The notes under the pieces are model-generated. The model was not told the origin of the DNA. It ran no database searches and saw nothing but the letters and a program-made list of their open reading frames with translations. The position numbers were made by a program, and so were the translations under genes. A stretch of 43,353 nt of DNA, taken from positions 1-43,353 of the forward strand of contig CACYWW010000034.1 of the NCBI GenBank assembly GCA_902778145.1. Direction: 5' to 3'. Source of the stretch: an uncultured Ruminococcus sp. GTDB lineage: Bacteria; Bacillota; Clostridia; Oscillospirales; CAG-272. This document shows positions 1 through 7,693 of this stretch, one piece after another; the stretch's first letter is position 1, and each line of letters opens with the position of its first letter.

Positions 1-30
1 TCCTTTGTTGCTTGGATTATTACTTGAATT

Positions 31-97
31 GAACCGCCGTATGCCGAACGGCACGTACGGTGGTGTGAGAGGTACTACTTGTTAGCGCCTACTCGAT
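31..97 (+). ncRNA. Group II intron 3' end (domains V and VI)
   Basis: The first bases read as the 3' end of a bacterial group II intron. Positions 31-63 fold as a domain V hairpin: CCGCCGTAT pairs with GTACGGTGG around a short GCC/GGC stem. Positions 67-94 fold as domain VI: GAG and AGG pair with CTC and CCT, leaving a bulged A at 91, the expected branch-point adenosine, a few bases before the probable 3' splice site after GAT at about 97. The maturase gene would lie left of the window and is not visible. The intron lies on the plus strand, abutting the 3' end of the sigma factor gene encoded on the minus strand; the stop codon of that gene (103-105) lies in the 3' exon. The exact boundary is inferred from the usual AY ending. 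Confidence 0.7.
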
Positions 98-102
98 TTG
101 TA

Positions 103-3100
103 TCAGTCGAGGTATTTTCTGCTGCGCTCCACGTATTCCGCGAAAAACGGCTCGTTCCTTGCAGGATTGAACCATTCCCAGCCGTGCGGGGCTGTCATTC
201 CGCTGTACATGATATCGCCTTTGTTGCCTTTGAAGATACCGTATGCGGAACAGACGGCTTTTTCTCCGGTCTGAAGTATCAGAATATCCGTGCCCTTTTT
301 GACCTTCATGCTTGCGGCCATTTCGGCAACACCTGCGTCGAGCAGCTCGCCGTCCGGTATCGCGTTCCATTTATCGAAGTATTCAAACGCTGTCTCCATA
401 AGCTCTTTTGCGCGGTCGAACGCTCCGAAGCTGAACGTTGCGCATGCGGCCCTGAAAGCCGCCTCCGCATAATAGCCGTACCATGCCGGCAGCACTTCGC
501 CGCCGCAGAACGCCTCAATGGCTTTCATCCTGAACGTATGCCATTTTGAAAACAGTCTGCCGTCGCCCTGATTGTACGGTCTGTGCGTGAGCTGATGGAG
601 CAGTATTTCAAGATTGTTTTTGCCCCAGAGCGTATAGTATTCGAGATATTCTTTATTTTCCCAAAGGCTGTCCTCTTTCCGCTCATCTGCGGTCATATAA
701 TCATCCGGCAGCTCCGTCTTTTTTCTTGATCCGCGCTTGTCGCAGAAAATCACCGTTCTGCCGTAGTTGTCTTTTACATACGTGTAATCTGTATAACCGA
801 CGTAATTTCTTACCGGATTTATCAGATCGTAATGACGGTGCAAGCCGTCGTCGAGCGGGAAATATCCCTCGCCCGTTCCCTCGTATTCCGTCAGCTCATA
901 CACGGCGCAAAGCGTGTTTTCCGCATAGCTGTTTTCGGATCTTATAATGCCTATGCCGGGAGCGAAAATATAAGACTTTTTGCCGCCGAAATACTCGTGG
1001 TATTCCAAATTGCCGACAGTATCGATGGTCACGCGCAGACAGTTATCAAACTCACCGCAGGCGACCTTGACTTTCCCCGCGTCTTCGCATATCAGTTCCG
1101 TCTTTATAAGCTCATCGTTATAATCGTAAAGCTCCTTTACGGTGCGGAAGCCCGGTACCCATTGATCCGAATAGACGCAGCCGAAATTGTCAAACAGAAA
1201 GTCATAGACGTAGTTGAAAAGCACCTGATAATCATATACCGAGCCGCAGGTGGTCTTCCATTCGAAAGCGAAATCGCGGTTTTCCTGATGTACCGTGTTT
1301 CCGTCTCTGACACTTAAAGCGTGATACTCAAAGAAATTCCAGCAGTTTTCATATTTGTCATTTCCGGTTATGCCGTTTTCGTCCATCAGTCTGTTCATAA
1401 CGGATGACGCGGCGTTTGCGTGCGCCTTCTGCAGTTTTGTTTCAGCATTGGCACAGAGCTTATTGACGTAATCTCGTACGTCTGTGATCTTATCCTCGTG
1501 ATCGAAATATTCAGAACGCACCGCGTACGCCATATCGGCAAAGCTACGCTCGTCGTAATACAGCCGCTCAGTCTCGGATAAGACCGCAAGCGTCGCCTTT
1601 TCGTCGGATCTGAACACGACTTTTACCTTTATATTGCGGTAAACGGACGGATATTCCGACTGCCGCGTATATTCCCACGTATTGTCCGGATCAAGCGGCA
1701 GCAGACTGTCGCTTTTTTTGACGCTGTAAGAGGATAATACGACCGTTTCGACCTCGTCGTTTATGATCTCGCAGAATTTCACCATACCGACGCCGCGCTT
1801 GTAGCACGCGCGGTATACCTCGGACGCATAATCAGCGGCAGGTATTATTTCCCACAGCTCGCAGCCTTCAAATACGCCGGCGGGCGTATTCACCGTTTCC
1901 GTTTTGCTAAGCAGCGTAAGCGTTGTTCCGTCTGAGCCGGTCATAACGTATCCGGGCTCTGCGTTTTCTGCAAAAAACGATCCGTCACACCAGGACGACG
2001 TCGGAAAAATACGGAACCAGGCGTTGACCGTCGGGACCCATTCGTTTTTATAAGAAAAATTCTTATCGTTTGTCCGCACCGGGCAGCCGTTTTTTAAAGA
2101 TATCTCACATCCGGACGAAAATACTCTGAATTTGTATTTGTCCTTATCTTTGTATTTTGTGTCGCGCAGCTCGACAACGTCTTCCGCGTAAACCAAGCTC
2201 GCGTATTGCACGCTGTCCTTCGGCAGTATTTCTTTCGCCTTTTTCAGCGCTGCCAATCCCTCTTCGCGTTTGTCGGCTTCAAGGTACGCGTTTGCGAGTG
2301 CGAGCCATTCCGAGCCGAGCGAAACGGGCAGGTCTTTGCCGATAAGCCGCGGTATCTGCTTGTCGCGTATGAATTCGATCTTCCCCTCGCCCGAAAGCTT
2401 TGCGTCCTCCTTTGAGCAGATGAACGCCGTCGCCTCGTCGTTGTGTCCTTTTTCCGCGGCGTCGGCGATACGCGCCGCAAGCTCGTCGTTCTTTTTGCCG
2501 GGCAGCCACCAAAAGCCGCGCAGGAGCACGTCCGCCATCGCGTGGTATTTCTTCTCCGACTCCGGCAGGTCTGTAACGTCCGACAGAACGTCTTTGTAGA
2601 CGGCCTCAAACCCGGTCTTGTCCGATTTGGACGACCACAGCTTCAACTCCTCGACCTTCTTCATCACACGCTCGGTAAGCGTGTCGTTGTAATCTTCGTT
2701 TGTTGCCATAAGTTCCCCTCTCAATCTCTTTCTTCCATCGGACAGATGCCATTTGACCGTGCCGGCGGATATCCTCATCCTGTCCGCGATCTCCGCGACG
2801 GAAAGCCCCTCGAAATAGTGCAGAGTAATGACCGTCCGCACCTTTTCCGGTAAAGACTTTATCGCGGCGTGCAGCTCTTCTTTTTCGCTTGCGTCTATAA
2901 GCGACGCCTCCGGTGAAAAGCTTTCGTCTGACTCCGTGTTTTCGTACGCGGAGATATCCATCCACCCGCTGTAACGGGCGCGGATATTAAGCGCACGGTT
3001 TTTTGCCGCTTTGCAGACCCAGGCGCCGAATTTCGCCGGGTCGGCGAGCGTGTCGAGCTTCATCCACGCGGCGACGAGCGCGTCCTGGACCGCGTCCTCG

Positions 3101-3249
3101 GACAAATATACCGAGTGCAGAACGGAATTTGCCGCGGACAGCGCCGCGCCCTGCCAGCGCAGAACGAGCTCGCCGTACGCGTCACGGTCGCCCGAAAGCG
3201 TCATGTAGACGAGCGTTTCATCGTCGTATGATCTGTAAATGGTGATCAC
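103..3249 (-). CDS. ECF-type RNA polymerase sigma factor with ~870-residue C-terminal extension
   Basis: Sigma-70 family factor that should direct RNA polymerase to a dedicated promoter set. Residues about 10-92 are sigma region 2 (ETLVYMTLSGDRDAYGELV, then the EDAVQDALVAAWMKLD segment) and about 125-181 are region 4 with its helix-turn-helix (LSVAEIADRMRISAGTVKWH). Ordinary ECF factors end here at about 180-200 residues; this one continues to 1048. The extension has no membrane segment. It has TPR-like helical stretches (WLALANAYLEADKREEGLAALKKAKEILP and a similar one near the C-terminus) around beta-rich Tyr/Glu-rich regions I do not recognise; a built-in sensor or anti-sigma function is inference. 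The chosen start is GTG at 3249, but AAGGAG lies only one base upstream of it, so a nearby in-frame ATT (3240) is possible. An ECF-like promoter lies just upstream, suggesting autoregulation. The gene ends against a group II intron. Confidence 0.85.
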   Translation of the reverse strand: MITIYRSYDDETLVYMTLSGDRDAYGELVLRWQGAALSAANSVLHSVYLSEDAVQDALVAAWMKLDTLADPAKFGAWVCKAAKNRALNIRARYSGWMDISAYENTESDESFSPEASLIDASEKEELHAAIKSLPEKVRTVITLHYFEGLSVAEIADRMRISAGTVKWHLSDGRKRLRGELMATNEDYNDTLTERVMKKVEELKLWSSKSDKTGFEAVYKDVLSDVTDLPESEKKYHAMADVLLRGFWWLPGKKNDELAARIADAAEKGHNDEATAFICSKEDAKLSGEGKIEFIRDKQIPRLIGKDLPVSLGSEWLALANAYLEADKREEGLAALKKAKEILPKDSVQYASLVYAEDVVELRDTKYKDKDKYKFRVFSSGCEISLKNGCPVRTNDKNFSYKNEWVPTVNAWFRIFPTSSWCDGSFFAENAEPGYVMTGSDGTTLTLLSKTETVNTPAGVFEGCELWEIIPAADYASEVYRACYKRGVGMVKFCEIINDEVETVVLSSYSVKKSDSLLPLDPDNTWEYTRQSEYPSVYRNIKVKVVFRSDEKATLAVLSETERLYYDERSFADMAYAVRSEYFDHEDKITDVRDYVNKLCANAETKLQKAHANAASSVMNRLMDENGITGNDKYENCWNFFEYHALSVRDGNTVHQENRDFAFEWKTTCGSVYDYQVLFNYVYDFLFDNFGCVYSDQWVPGFRTVKELYDYNDELIKTELICEDAGKVKVACGEFDNCLRVTIDTVGNLEYHEYFGGKKSYIFAPGIGIIRSENSYAENTLCAVYELTEYEGTGEGYFPLDDGLHRHYDLINPVRNYVGYTDYTYVKDNYGRTVIFCDKRGSRKKTELPDDYMTADERKEDSLWENKEYLEYYTLWGKNNLEILLHQLTHRPYNQGDGRLFSKWHTFRMKAIEAFCGGEVLPAWYGYYAEAAFRAACATFSFGAFDRAKELMETAFEYFDKWNAIPDGELLDAGVAEMAASMKVKKGTDILILQTGEKAVCSAYGIFKGNKGDIMYSGMTAPHGWEWFNPARNEPFFAEYVERSRKYLD

Positions 3250-3280
3250 TCCTTTTCATGTTTTTCGAGTACTCTGCCGT

Positions 3281-3308
3281 ATAGACAGCCGGAGAGGAGA
3301 AAAGGTTG
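3281..3308 (-). promoter_or_regulatory. ECF-type promoter of the sigma factor gene
   Basis: Read on the minus strand, CAACCTTTTC (3308-3299) is followed about 17 bases after the AAC by TGTCTAT (3287-3281). The AAC -35 core and the GTC-containing -10 are the pattern of autoregulated ECF sigma factors, and no sigma-A TTGACA/TATAAT pair is seen here. The predicted transcript would start about 25 bases before the GTG start codon. The match is by eye. Confidence 0.6.
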
Positions 3309-3339
3309 GGGGGAAATGTGAGAAAATTTCAAAAAAAGG

Positions 3340-3372
3340 AAAAAGCGCGTCGTCCTTTTCGGATAACGCGCC
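3340..3372 (-). terminator. Rho-independent terminator after the SGNH hydrolase gene
   Basis: On the minus strand GCGCGT pairs with ACGCGC, an inner TCC pairs with GGA around GAAA, and the stem is followed by TTTTTCC and a second T-run. It lies within 10 bases of the SGNH stop and separates that transcript from the sigma factor promoter. Confidence 0.75.
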
Positions 3373-3378
3373 TTACGT

Positions 3379-4179
3379 TTATTTCATATTGCTGTCGGAA
3401 TACGGCGTATTGATGTACGCGACGCGCCTGAAATCAGCCATGTTGTGACGTATTATGTAGTCGATGTACGACATCACCACCTGCGCCGTGAAGATATATC
3501 CGCAGGGATTGAGATGGCCGTGCAGATAGAAGTTCTCGTGATATTCCGGATCCTGCGCGGGCATGTATTTGTTCAGATCTATGACGTAGCAGTTATCGAA
3601 ATGCTCCGCGATCTTATACATGAGCTCCGTCTGCGCGGACAGGAGCTTTTCGTGCTCGGACTCGGGGTCGCCGCCGTCTGACGGCATGGTGAGCAGGAAG
3701 AATTTCGCGTCCGGCGCTATTTTCTTGTATCTCTGTATTACCTCGCAGTAGCGGCCGGCGTAGTTGTCGGTGTTTTTGGTGTAATCCTCATCGCATACGT
3801 CGGACAGGTCGCCGACGGGCTGGCGGAGACCGAACAGGTCGTTCGCGCCGAGCGCGATAATATACGCCTGCGCGGCTTTCGCGGTGTTCCACATGCTCTG
3901 CGCCGCGGCAAAGCTCTCGCAGTATTCCTTCGCCGTCATGCCTCCGCGGCTGAAGTTATAGACCTTGCAGCCGGCAGCGCGGGCTATGTACTGGCCCCAC
4001 GAGTAGTCGAACATATCCATATAAAGCGTTTTATCGGGGAGCTTGCACTCGAATTCGCCGGAGGACAGACTGTCGCCCACCACAGCTATCGTGCGGAATA
4101 TTCCCACGAAACCGCCGTCGGTGACCATCCTGTCAAGCGGCTTTTCGTTTTCGTCACAGAGATATTTACGTATGTCCAT
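3379..4179 (-). CDS. SGNH/GDSL-family hydrolase
   Basis: Probable esterase or lipase of the SGNH fold, 266 residues. Block I with the nucleophilic serine is AVVGDSLSSG near residue 35, the Gly/Asn oxyanion block is ALGANDL near residue 105, and the catalytic His is most likely in HGHLNPCGY near residue 230. There is no signal peptide, so it is probably cytoplasmic. The start at 4179 is chosen because GGGGG sits about 8 bases upstream and because a longer in-frame reading would run into the preceding gene. It lies 13 bases downstream of the solute-binding lipoprotein gene on the same strand, so the two are probably co-transcribed; a role in deacylating an imported or surface saccharide is a guess from this pairing. 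Confidence 0.8.
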   Translation of the reverse strand: MDIRKYLCDENEKPLDRMVTDGGFVGIFRTIAVVGDSLSSGEFECKLPDKTLYMDMFDYSWGQYIARAAGCKVYNFSRGGMTAKEYCESFAAAQSMWNTAKAAQAYIIALGANDLFGLRQPVGDLSDVCDEDYTKNTDNYAGRYCEVIQRYKKIAPDAKFFLLTMPSDGGDPESEHEKLLSAQTELMYKIAEHFDNCYVIDLNKYMPAQDPEYHENFYLHGHLNPCGYIFTAQVVMSYIDYIIRHNMADFRRVAYINTPYSDSNMK

Positions 4180-4192
4180 CGTTTGTGCCCCC

Positions 4193-5650
4193 TTATGAGA
4201 TGCTTTCGTATTTTTCAAGTATCTTGTTCAGCGCTTTGAGACCGGATTTCGTTCCGCTCTTGAGCATTGAAGCGACCTTCGGGTTCTTCGTTGAAGCTAG
4301 CGTGTTGAACAGCGTGGAGATCGAACCGAGGCTGTTGAACAGACCGAAGTCATAAACACGGCTGTTCCTGATCAGGTCGAGCATCTCGTAGTCGCCGGGA
4401 TCACGCGTCTGTTTGCCGCTGAGCACGTCGATGTAATACGCGGGACGGATGAGGTTGTAGGATTCGCAGCAGAGCGCCTCGAAGAGTATGCCGGTGCGCT
4501 CAAGCTGATCCGTCTTGTAGCTGTAAGCGGGAACGGAGAAGACCATTATGCACGGGTCGTTCGTCGTGTAGTATCTGTCCTGCGTCGAGTCGAGCTTCGG
4601 ATACGGGACGACGCCGAAGTTGTCGTTCATCTCACGGAAGCGTCCGAGATATCCGGTAATCTCGGCGAGGAACAGCGCGCGTCCTTCCTCGAACGCCTCG
4701 ACTATCTTTGTGTTCATGAGAGTTTTGTTGTCGTTGTAAAGCAGGTCGGAGACCTTGTCCGCGACGAGCGTGAGACGCTCGCTGTTGTCGCCGAGGGAAA
4801 GCACCGGCGTGTCGGTGTTTTCGTCCTTCGTGCAGATCGTGAGTCCCGCGGCGTAGTAAAGGTTCCTCGCGGAGCCGGTGTGCGCGGCGAAGCCGTACGT
4901 GTCAAGCTCGTTCCACTTGCCGTCGCCGTTCTCGACCGAGACGTCCTTCAGCATTGAGTTGAATTTGTCGAGCGTCCAGTTGTTGCTCTTGACGAGATCG
5001 TACGGACTTTCAAGGTCGTGACGCTCGATCATGTTCTTGTTGTACATCATGATCCAGGTGACGAACATATCCATCGTCGTTATATCCGTGACGACGGAGA
5101 AGATCTTGCCGGCATACGACATATCGTGGATGTAGTTCTGATCGTAATAGGGTCTGCTGAGATCGAGATGAGGTACCTCGGTGAGGTTTACGAGCAGTTT
5201 GTTGATAGCGGCGCTCGAAGTATTGGCCGTGTCCATGTTGATGAGGTCGAAGCTGAAGTCGTTCGAGAGCACGCCGCCCTGTACCGTCGCCATTATGGTG
5301 TCCGACAGGGTGGTTTCGATTTTGACGTGATATCTTTCCTCAATGTTCATGTAACGCTTGAGCTTTGCGTCGTTCAGTCCGTCCTCGTTAAAGCTTTCGG
5401 GACGGAGGATGTCGGAAGCCGTCCAGCCGGCGCCGCCCTGACCGAGCATGCGGAAGGTGTATCCGCCGAAATCGGAATCCGGCACGTCTGGCGTGAGCGA
5501 AGTATCCTCGGGCGTGGCGGACGTTTCGGTGACGCTGCCTTCGGCTTTTGTTGTCTGATCGCCTTTTCCGCCTTTATCGGAACATCCGCAGAGCATCAGA
5601 GACAGAGCCATGCAGAAGACGAGAACAGACGCGATTATCTTTTTGTTCAT
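4193..5650 (-). CDS. Extracellular solute-binding lipoprotein (ABC transporter, family 1-like)
   Basis: A 485-residue secreted binding protein. The N-terminus is a lipoprotein signal (MNKKIIASVLVFCMALSLML followed by CGC, lipid-modified Cys at 23), then a Thr/Ser/Glu-rich linker to about residue 60, then a mixed alpha/beta domain with features of carbohydrate-type binding proteins (YTTNDPCIMVFSVPAYS; a WIMMYNKNMIERHDLESPYDLVKSNNWTLDKF segment near residue 195). The start at 5650 follows a GGAGG site; an upstream in-frame extension would be inside the promoter. A consensus promoter lies at 5688-5716. No ABC permease or ATPase gene is next to it, so it is an orphan here and either uses distant permeases or senses rather than transports. 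The ligand cannot be told from sequence. Confidence 0.85.
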   Translation of the reverse strand: MNKKIIASVLVFCMALSLMLCGCSDKGGKGDQTTKAEGSVTETSATPEDTSLTPDVPDSDFGGYTFRMLGQGGAGWTASDILRPESFNEDGLNDAKLKRYMNIEERYHVKIETTLSDTIMATVQGGVLSNDFSFDLINMDTANTSSAAINKLLVNLTEVPHLDLSRPYYDQNYIHDMSYAGKIFSVVTDITTMDMFVTWIMMYNKNMIERHDLESPYDLVKSNNWTLDKFNSMLKDVSVENGDGKWNELDTYGFAAHTGSARNLYYAAGLTICTKDENTDTPVLSLGDNSERLTLVADKVSDLLYNDNKTLMNTKIVEAFEEGRALFLAEITGYLGRFREMNDNFGVVPYPKLDSTQDRYYTTNDPCIMVFSVPAYSYKTDQLERTGILFEALCCESYNLIRPAYYIDVLSGKQTRDPGDYEMLDLIRNSRVYDFGLFNSLGSISTLFNTLASTKNPKVASMLKSGTKSGLKALNKILEKYESIS

Positions 5651-5687
5651 GTTTTCCTCCGTGATGTGAGTTATTCTGTTTGTTATA

Positions 5688-5716
5688 ATTATACAATAAA
5701 GACGGCGTTTTGTCAA
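5688..5716 (-). promoter_or_regulatory. Sigma-A promoter of the solute-binding protein gene
   Basis: Minus-strand TTGACA (5716-5711) and TATAAT (5693-5688) are separated by exactly 17 bases, a full consensus match, 38 bases before the ATG. Confidence 0.9.
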
Positions 5717-5984
5717 TGTTTTTTTTCAAAATGAAGAAAAATGGCGGGTAAAAGAAAAGACCCGCGCGGAAATGCCCGACCGTCATGCCGACTGTTCTTA
5801 AGGACAGTCGGCAACGAAATCCACCCTTTCAGGGTGGGTGAAATCGCCTGCGGCGGTGAAATTGCCCTGCGGGCAGTGAAATCCCGGGCAGTGAAATCCG
5901 CCTCGACGGCGGGTGGGTGGATTTCATTTCACCGAACGCGTCAGCGTTCGATTTCGCCTGAGGGCGAAGCCCGAAGATTTCACC

Positions 5985-6076
5985 TTTTGCCGCAAGGCAA
6001 AAGATTGCCCCAAGGCAAAAGATTGCCGCAAGGCAAAAGATTGCCGCAAGGCAAAAGATTGCTGCAAGGCAAAAGA
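5985..6076 (+). repeat. 18-base tandem hairpin repeat inside copy A
   Basis: Five consecutive near-identical 18-base units of the form TTGCC-GCAA-GGCAA-AAGA. Each unit is itself a hairpin with stem TTGCC/GGCAA and, in four of the five, a loop that would be the stable GNRA tetraloop GCAA in RNA (one unit has CCAA; one has TTGCT for TTGCC). ORFs through this stretch are repeat artefacts. Confidence 0.85.
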
Positions 6077-6134
6077 TTTCACTGTTTTGACGTTTGGCAC
6101 ACAAACGTCCTGCTTACGCCGAGCTGCGGCAAAA

Positions 6135-6180
6135 ACCGACTGAAACAAGGATAAGCTTTCCTTACTTCAGTCAGTTTTTT
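6135..6180 (+). terminator. Terminator-like hairpin in the right shell of copy A
   Basis: ACTGAA pairs with TTCAGT and inside it AAGGA pairs with TCCTT, followed by TTTTTT. Copy B has an equivalent hairpin at 20822-20870 with different outer bases, so the fold rather than the sequence is kept. Confidence 0.65.
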
Positions 6181-6260
6181 ATTGACTGTCCTTTAGAGCA
6201 CCACGCACATAAGGAAGTTTTTCACCTCACGTTCGAGTGGCGAGTAAGTGCGCACTTCAG

Positions 6261-6294
6261 AAAAGCAGACTGAGAACAAAATCAGTCTGCTTTT
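6261..6294. terminator. Bidirectional terminator
   Basis: A 13-base perfect stem (AAAAGCAGACTGA with TCAGTCTGCTTTT) and an 8-base loop, with T-runs in both directions. On the minus strand it would end the transcript of the surface gene run that stops at 6373. Confidence 0.8.
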
Positions 6295-6311
6295 TCGTGT
6301 TCAACCGGTAT

Positions 6312-6409
6312 AATGAAGACGTTCGCTTGAAGAAAACCGTTGAATTCGATTTTCTTCATTAGCGAAGCGTCTTCATTTCTTCATTAGCCCGCTTGCGGGC
6401 GTCTTCATT
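6312..6409 (-). repeat. Third heptamer/hairpin array (heptamer AATGAAG)
   Basis: Read on the minus strand there are four direct AATGAAG units (6409-6403, 6385-6379, 6377-6371, 6360-6354) separated by short hairpins such as GCCCGCAAGCGGGC and GCTTCGC, then one inverted CTTCATT (6318-6312). The direct-then-inverted logic matches the cores of copies A and B, but the heptamer is different and the conserved shell is not visible. The array runs into the 3' end of the neighbouring lipoprotein gene. Confidence 0.75.
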
Positions 6410-7677
6410 TTCGGCGCGGCAAAATAATTTCTTTCGTCTCTCGGTCTGATCGGGCTGGTGTATCCTTTTTCGTCGCTGTAAATCGCGGGGAAAAACAGAG
6501 AACCGTTTTCCTCGTAACCGTGGTTATCCGCACTCTTGCCTTCTTCATCCTTGTAGTGGATGTCGTTTCTTATATCATAAGAATCGAGGTTTTCGTATTT
6601 ATTGCCTTTTTCAATGTCGTAGTCGGTGTGATATTCGCCCCAGTAGTTGTTTACGCAGTAGAACGGGTCGGCAAAGTATCTGGAGTCCTCGGGTACCTTG
6701 TATCTCGGGTTGCTGGCATAGGAAGCGGAGAAGTTGAGCTGAGTGTTTTTCACCGTGTTGTTCTCGATCGAGTAGGTGCCTTCATTGGAGCAGCCTATGA
6801 TACCGGCGACGTTATGGAAGCCGTAGAGCTGCGTGTTGTCGACCGTGCAGTCGTGGATGTCGACCTGTCCGCCCTCGATGTTGGCGCCTACGAGACCGCC
6901 TATACGGATGCTTATGGTGGAGATGTCGTTTTCAACGCCTATACCGCCGTTGAGAACGAGACCGGAGACCGTTACGTGGTCAAGTTCAAGATAGCTGCTA
7001 TTGGTCTCGACGGAAGCTACGACGCCGCCGCAGTGCTTCGTGCTCGATGCGGTCATCTGACCGTTTGTGAAGTTGACGTTCTTGATGGTGAACGGAACGT
7101 TGAGTATGCCGATGAAGCCGGTGCCGTACACGGTGCCGTTGCTTCCCGTTACCTCAAGGTCCTCGGGTTCGATCGTGCAGCCGTTGATCGTGTGGCCCTG
7201 ACCGTCAAAAACGGCGTCCATGAGCAGCGTGCTCACAAGCATGGGCGTCCAGTTTTTGCCGCCGTCAAGCTTGGGGTCGAGGTCGATGTCGGCGGTCAGC
7301 TTGATCGTGAAATCCGAGAAGTCGTACGCGTCGTCCTCGTCGATCATGTGGCGCGCGAACGCAAAGAGCTCTTCGCGGGTGCCTATCTCGACCGTGGTGC
7401 CTCTGACCTTAAGGTCGGTGATATCGGGATTGAGCTCGCCTTCCTCGGTGGTCGCCTCTTCGGTCGTTTCATCCTCGGTGGTGTCGGGCTCGGTTCCGGC
7501 GTCTGTGGAATCCGGCTCGGTGGCGGGCTCCTCCGTCGTCGTGCTTCCGCTTGTCGTCGGCTCGGACGGCTTGGAAGCGGTCGTCGTATCGTCGGACTTG
7601 CCGGCGCACGCCGCGAACGCGGCAGCTGCAAGACATACGACGAGCAGAACGCTGATCGTTCTTAAGAATTTTTTCAT
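6373..7677 (-). CDS. Secreted lipoprotein with Thr/Glu-rich linker and beta-helix-like domain
   Basis: A 434-residue predicted lipoprotein with signal MKKFLRTISVLLVVCLAAAA and lipobox FAAC (Cys 24). Residues about 30-85 are a low-complexity Thr/Glu/Pro/Ser linker. The rest resembles repetitive right-handed beta-helix proteins with GLUG-like motifs (DFTIKLTADIDLDP, FDGQGHTINGCTI, TGFIGIL, FTIKNVNFTNGQM, GGVVASV, VGANIEGG, VAGIIGCSNEG). Such domains often bind carbohydrate or mediate surface contacts; no catalytic residues can be named. The start at 7677 follows AAAGGA. It lies 16 bases after the GHL10-like gene and is probably the last gene of that run. Oddly, its last dozen codons (KMKTPASGLMKK and the stop) are made from the AATGAAG repeat array, so the C-terminus looks rewritten by the repeat. 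Confidence 0.8.
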   Translation of the reverse strand: MKKFLRTISVLLVVCLAAAAFAACAGKSDDTTTASKPSEPTTSGSTTTEEPATEPDSTDAGTEPDTTEDETTEEATTEEGELNPDITDLKVRGTTVEIGTREELFAFARHMIDEDDAYDFSDFTIKLTADIDLDPKLDGGKNWTPMLVSTLLMDAVFDGQGHTINGCTIEPEDLEVTGSNGTVYGTGFIGILNVPFTIKNVNFTNGQMTASSTKHCGGVVASVETNSSYLELDHVTVSGLVLNGGIGVENDISTISIRIGGLVGANIEGGQVDIHDCTVDNTQLYGFHNVAGIIGCSNEGTYSIENNTVKNTQLNFSASYASNPRYKVPEDSRYFADPFYCVNNYWGEYHTDYDIEKGNKYENLDSYDIRNDIHYKDEEGKSADNHGYEENGSLFFPAIYSDEKGYTSPIRPRDERNYFAAPKMKTPASGLMKK

Positions 7678-7693
7678 CTGTTTTTCCTTTCTT

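Larger units (their letters stand above)
5787..6202 (+). repeat. Dispersed structured element, copy A (heptamer GTGAAAT core)
   Basis: A 416-base non-coding element sharing both ends with copy B at 20626-20889. The left end is a 26-base near-palindrome (5787-5812; half-site GCCGACTGTTCTT) with a single mismatch that would be a G-U pair in RNA. The core has GTGAAAT at 5838, 5856, 5876 and 5891, each followed by a small hairpin (for example GCCCTGCGGGC), and then the inverse ATTTCAC at 5926, 5977 and 6076, with an 18-base tandem repeat between the last two. The right shell holds a perfect stem GACGTTTG/CAAACGTC (6089-6109), a terminator-like hairpin, and GACTGTCCTTTAGAGCACC. AAGGACAGTC on the left can pair with GACTGTCCTT on the right to close the whole element. 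I do not recognise a named family. Confidence 0.85.

Noticed and set aside
5985..6076. CRISPR array
   Set aside because: Units are only 18 bases, contiguous with no unique spacers, and no cas genes are nearby.
5741..6154. Open frames with repeated KAKDC or PQGKRL units on both strands
   Set aside because: They are translations of the 18-base tandem hairpin repeat; all frames are open because the unit is a multiple of three, and there is no ribosome site.
6520..7665. A 381-codon plus-strand open frame
   Set aside because: Antisense shadow of the lipoprotein gene; low-complexity Val/Gly/Asp-rich translation with no ribosome site or family features.
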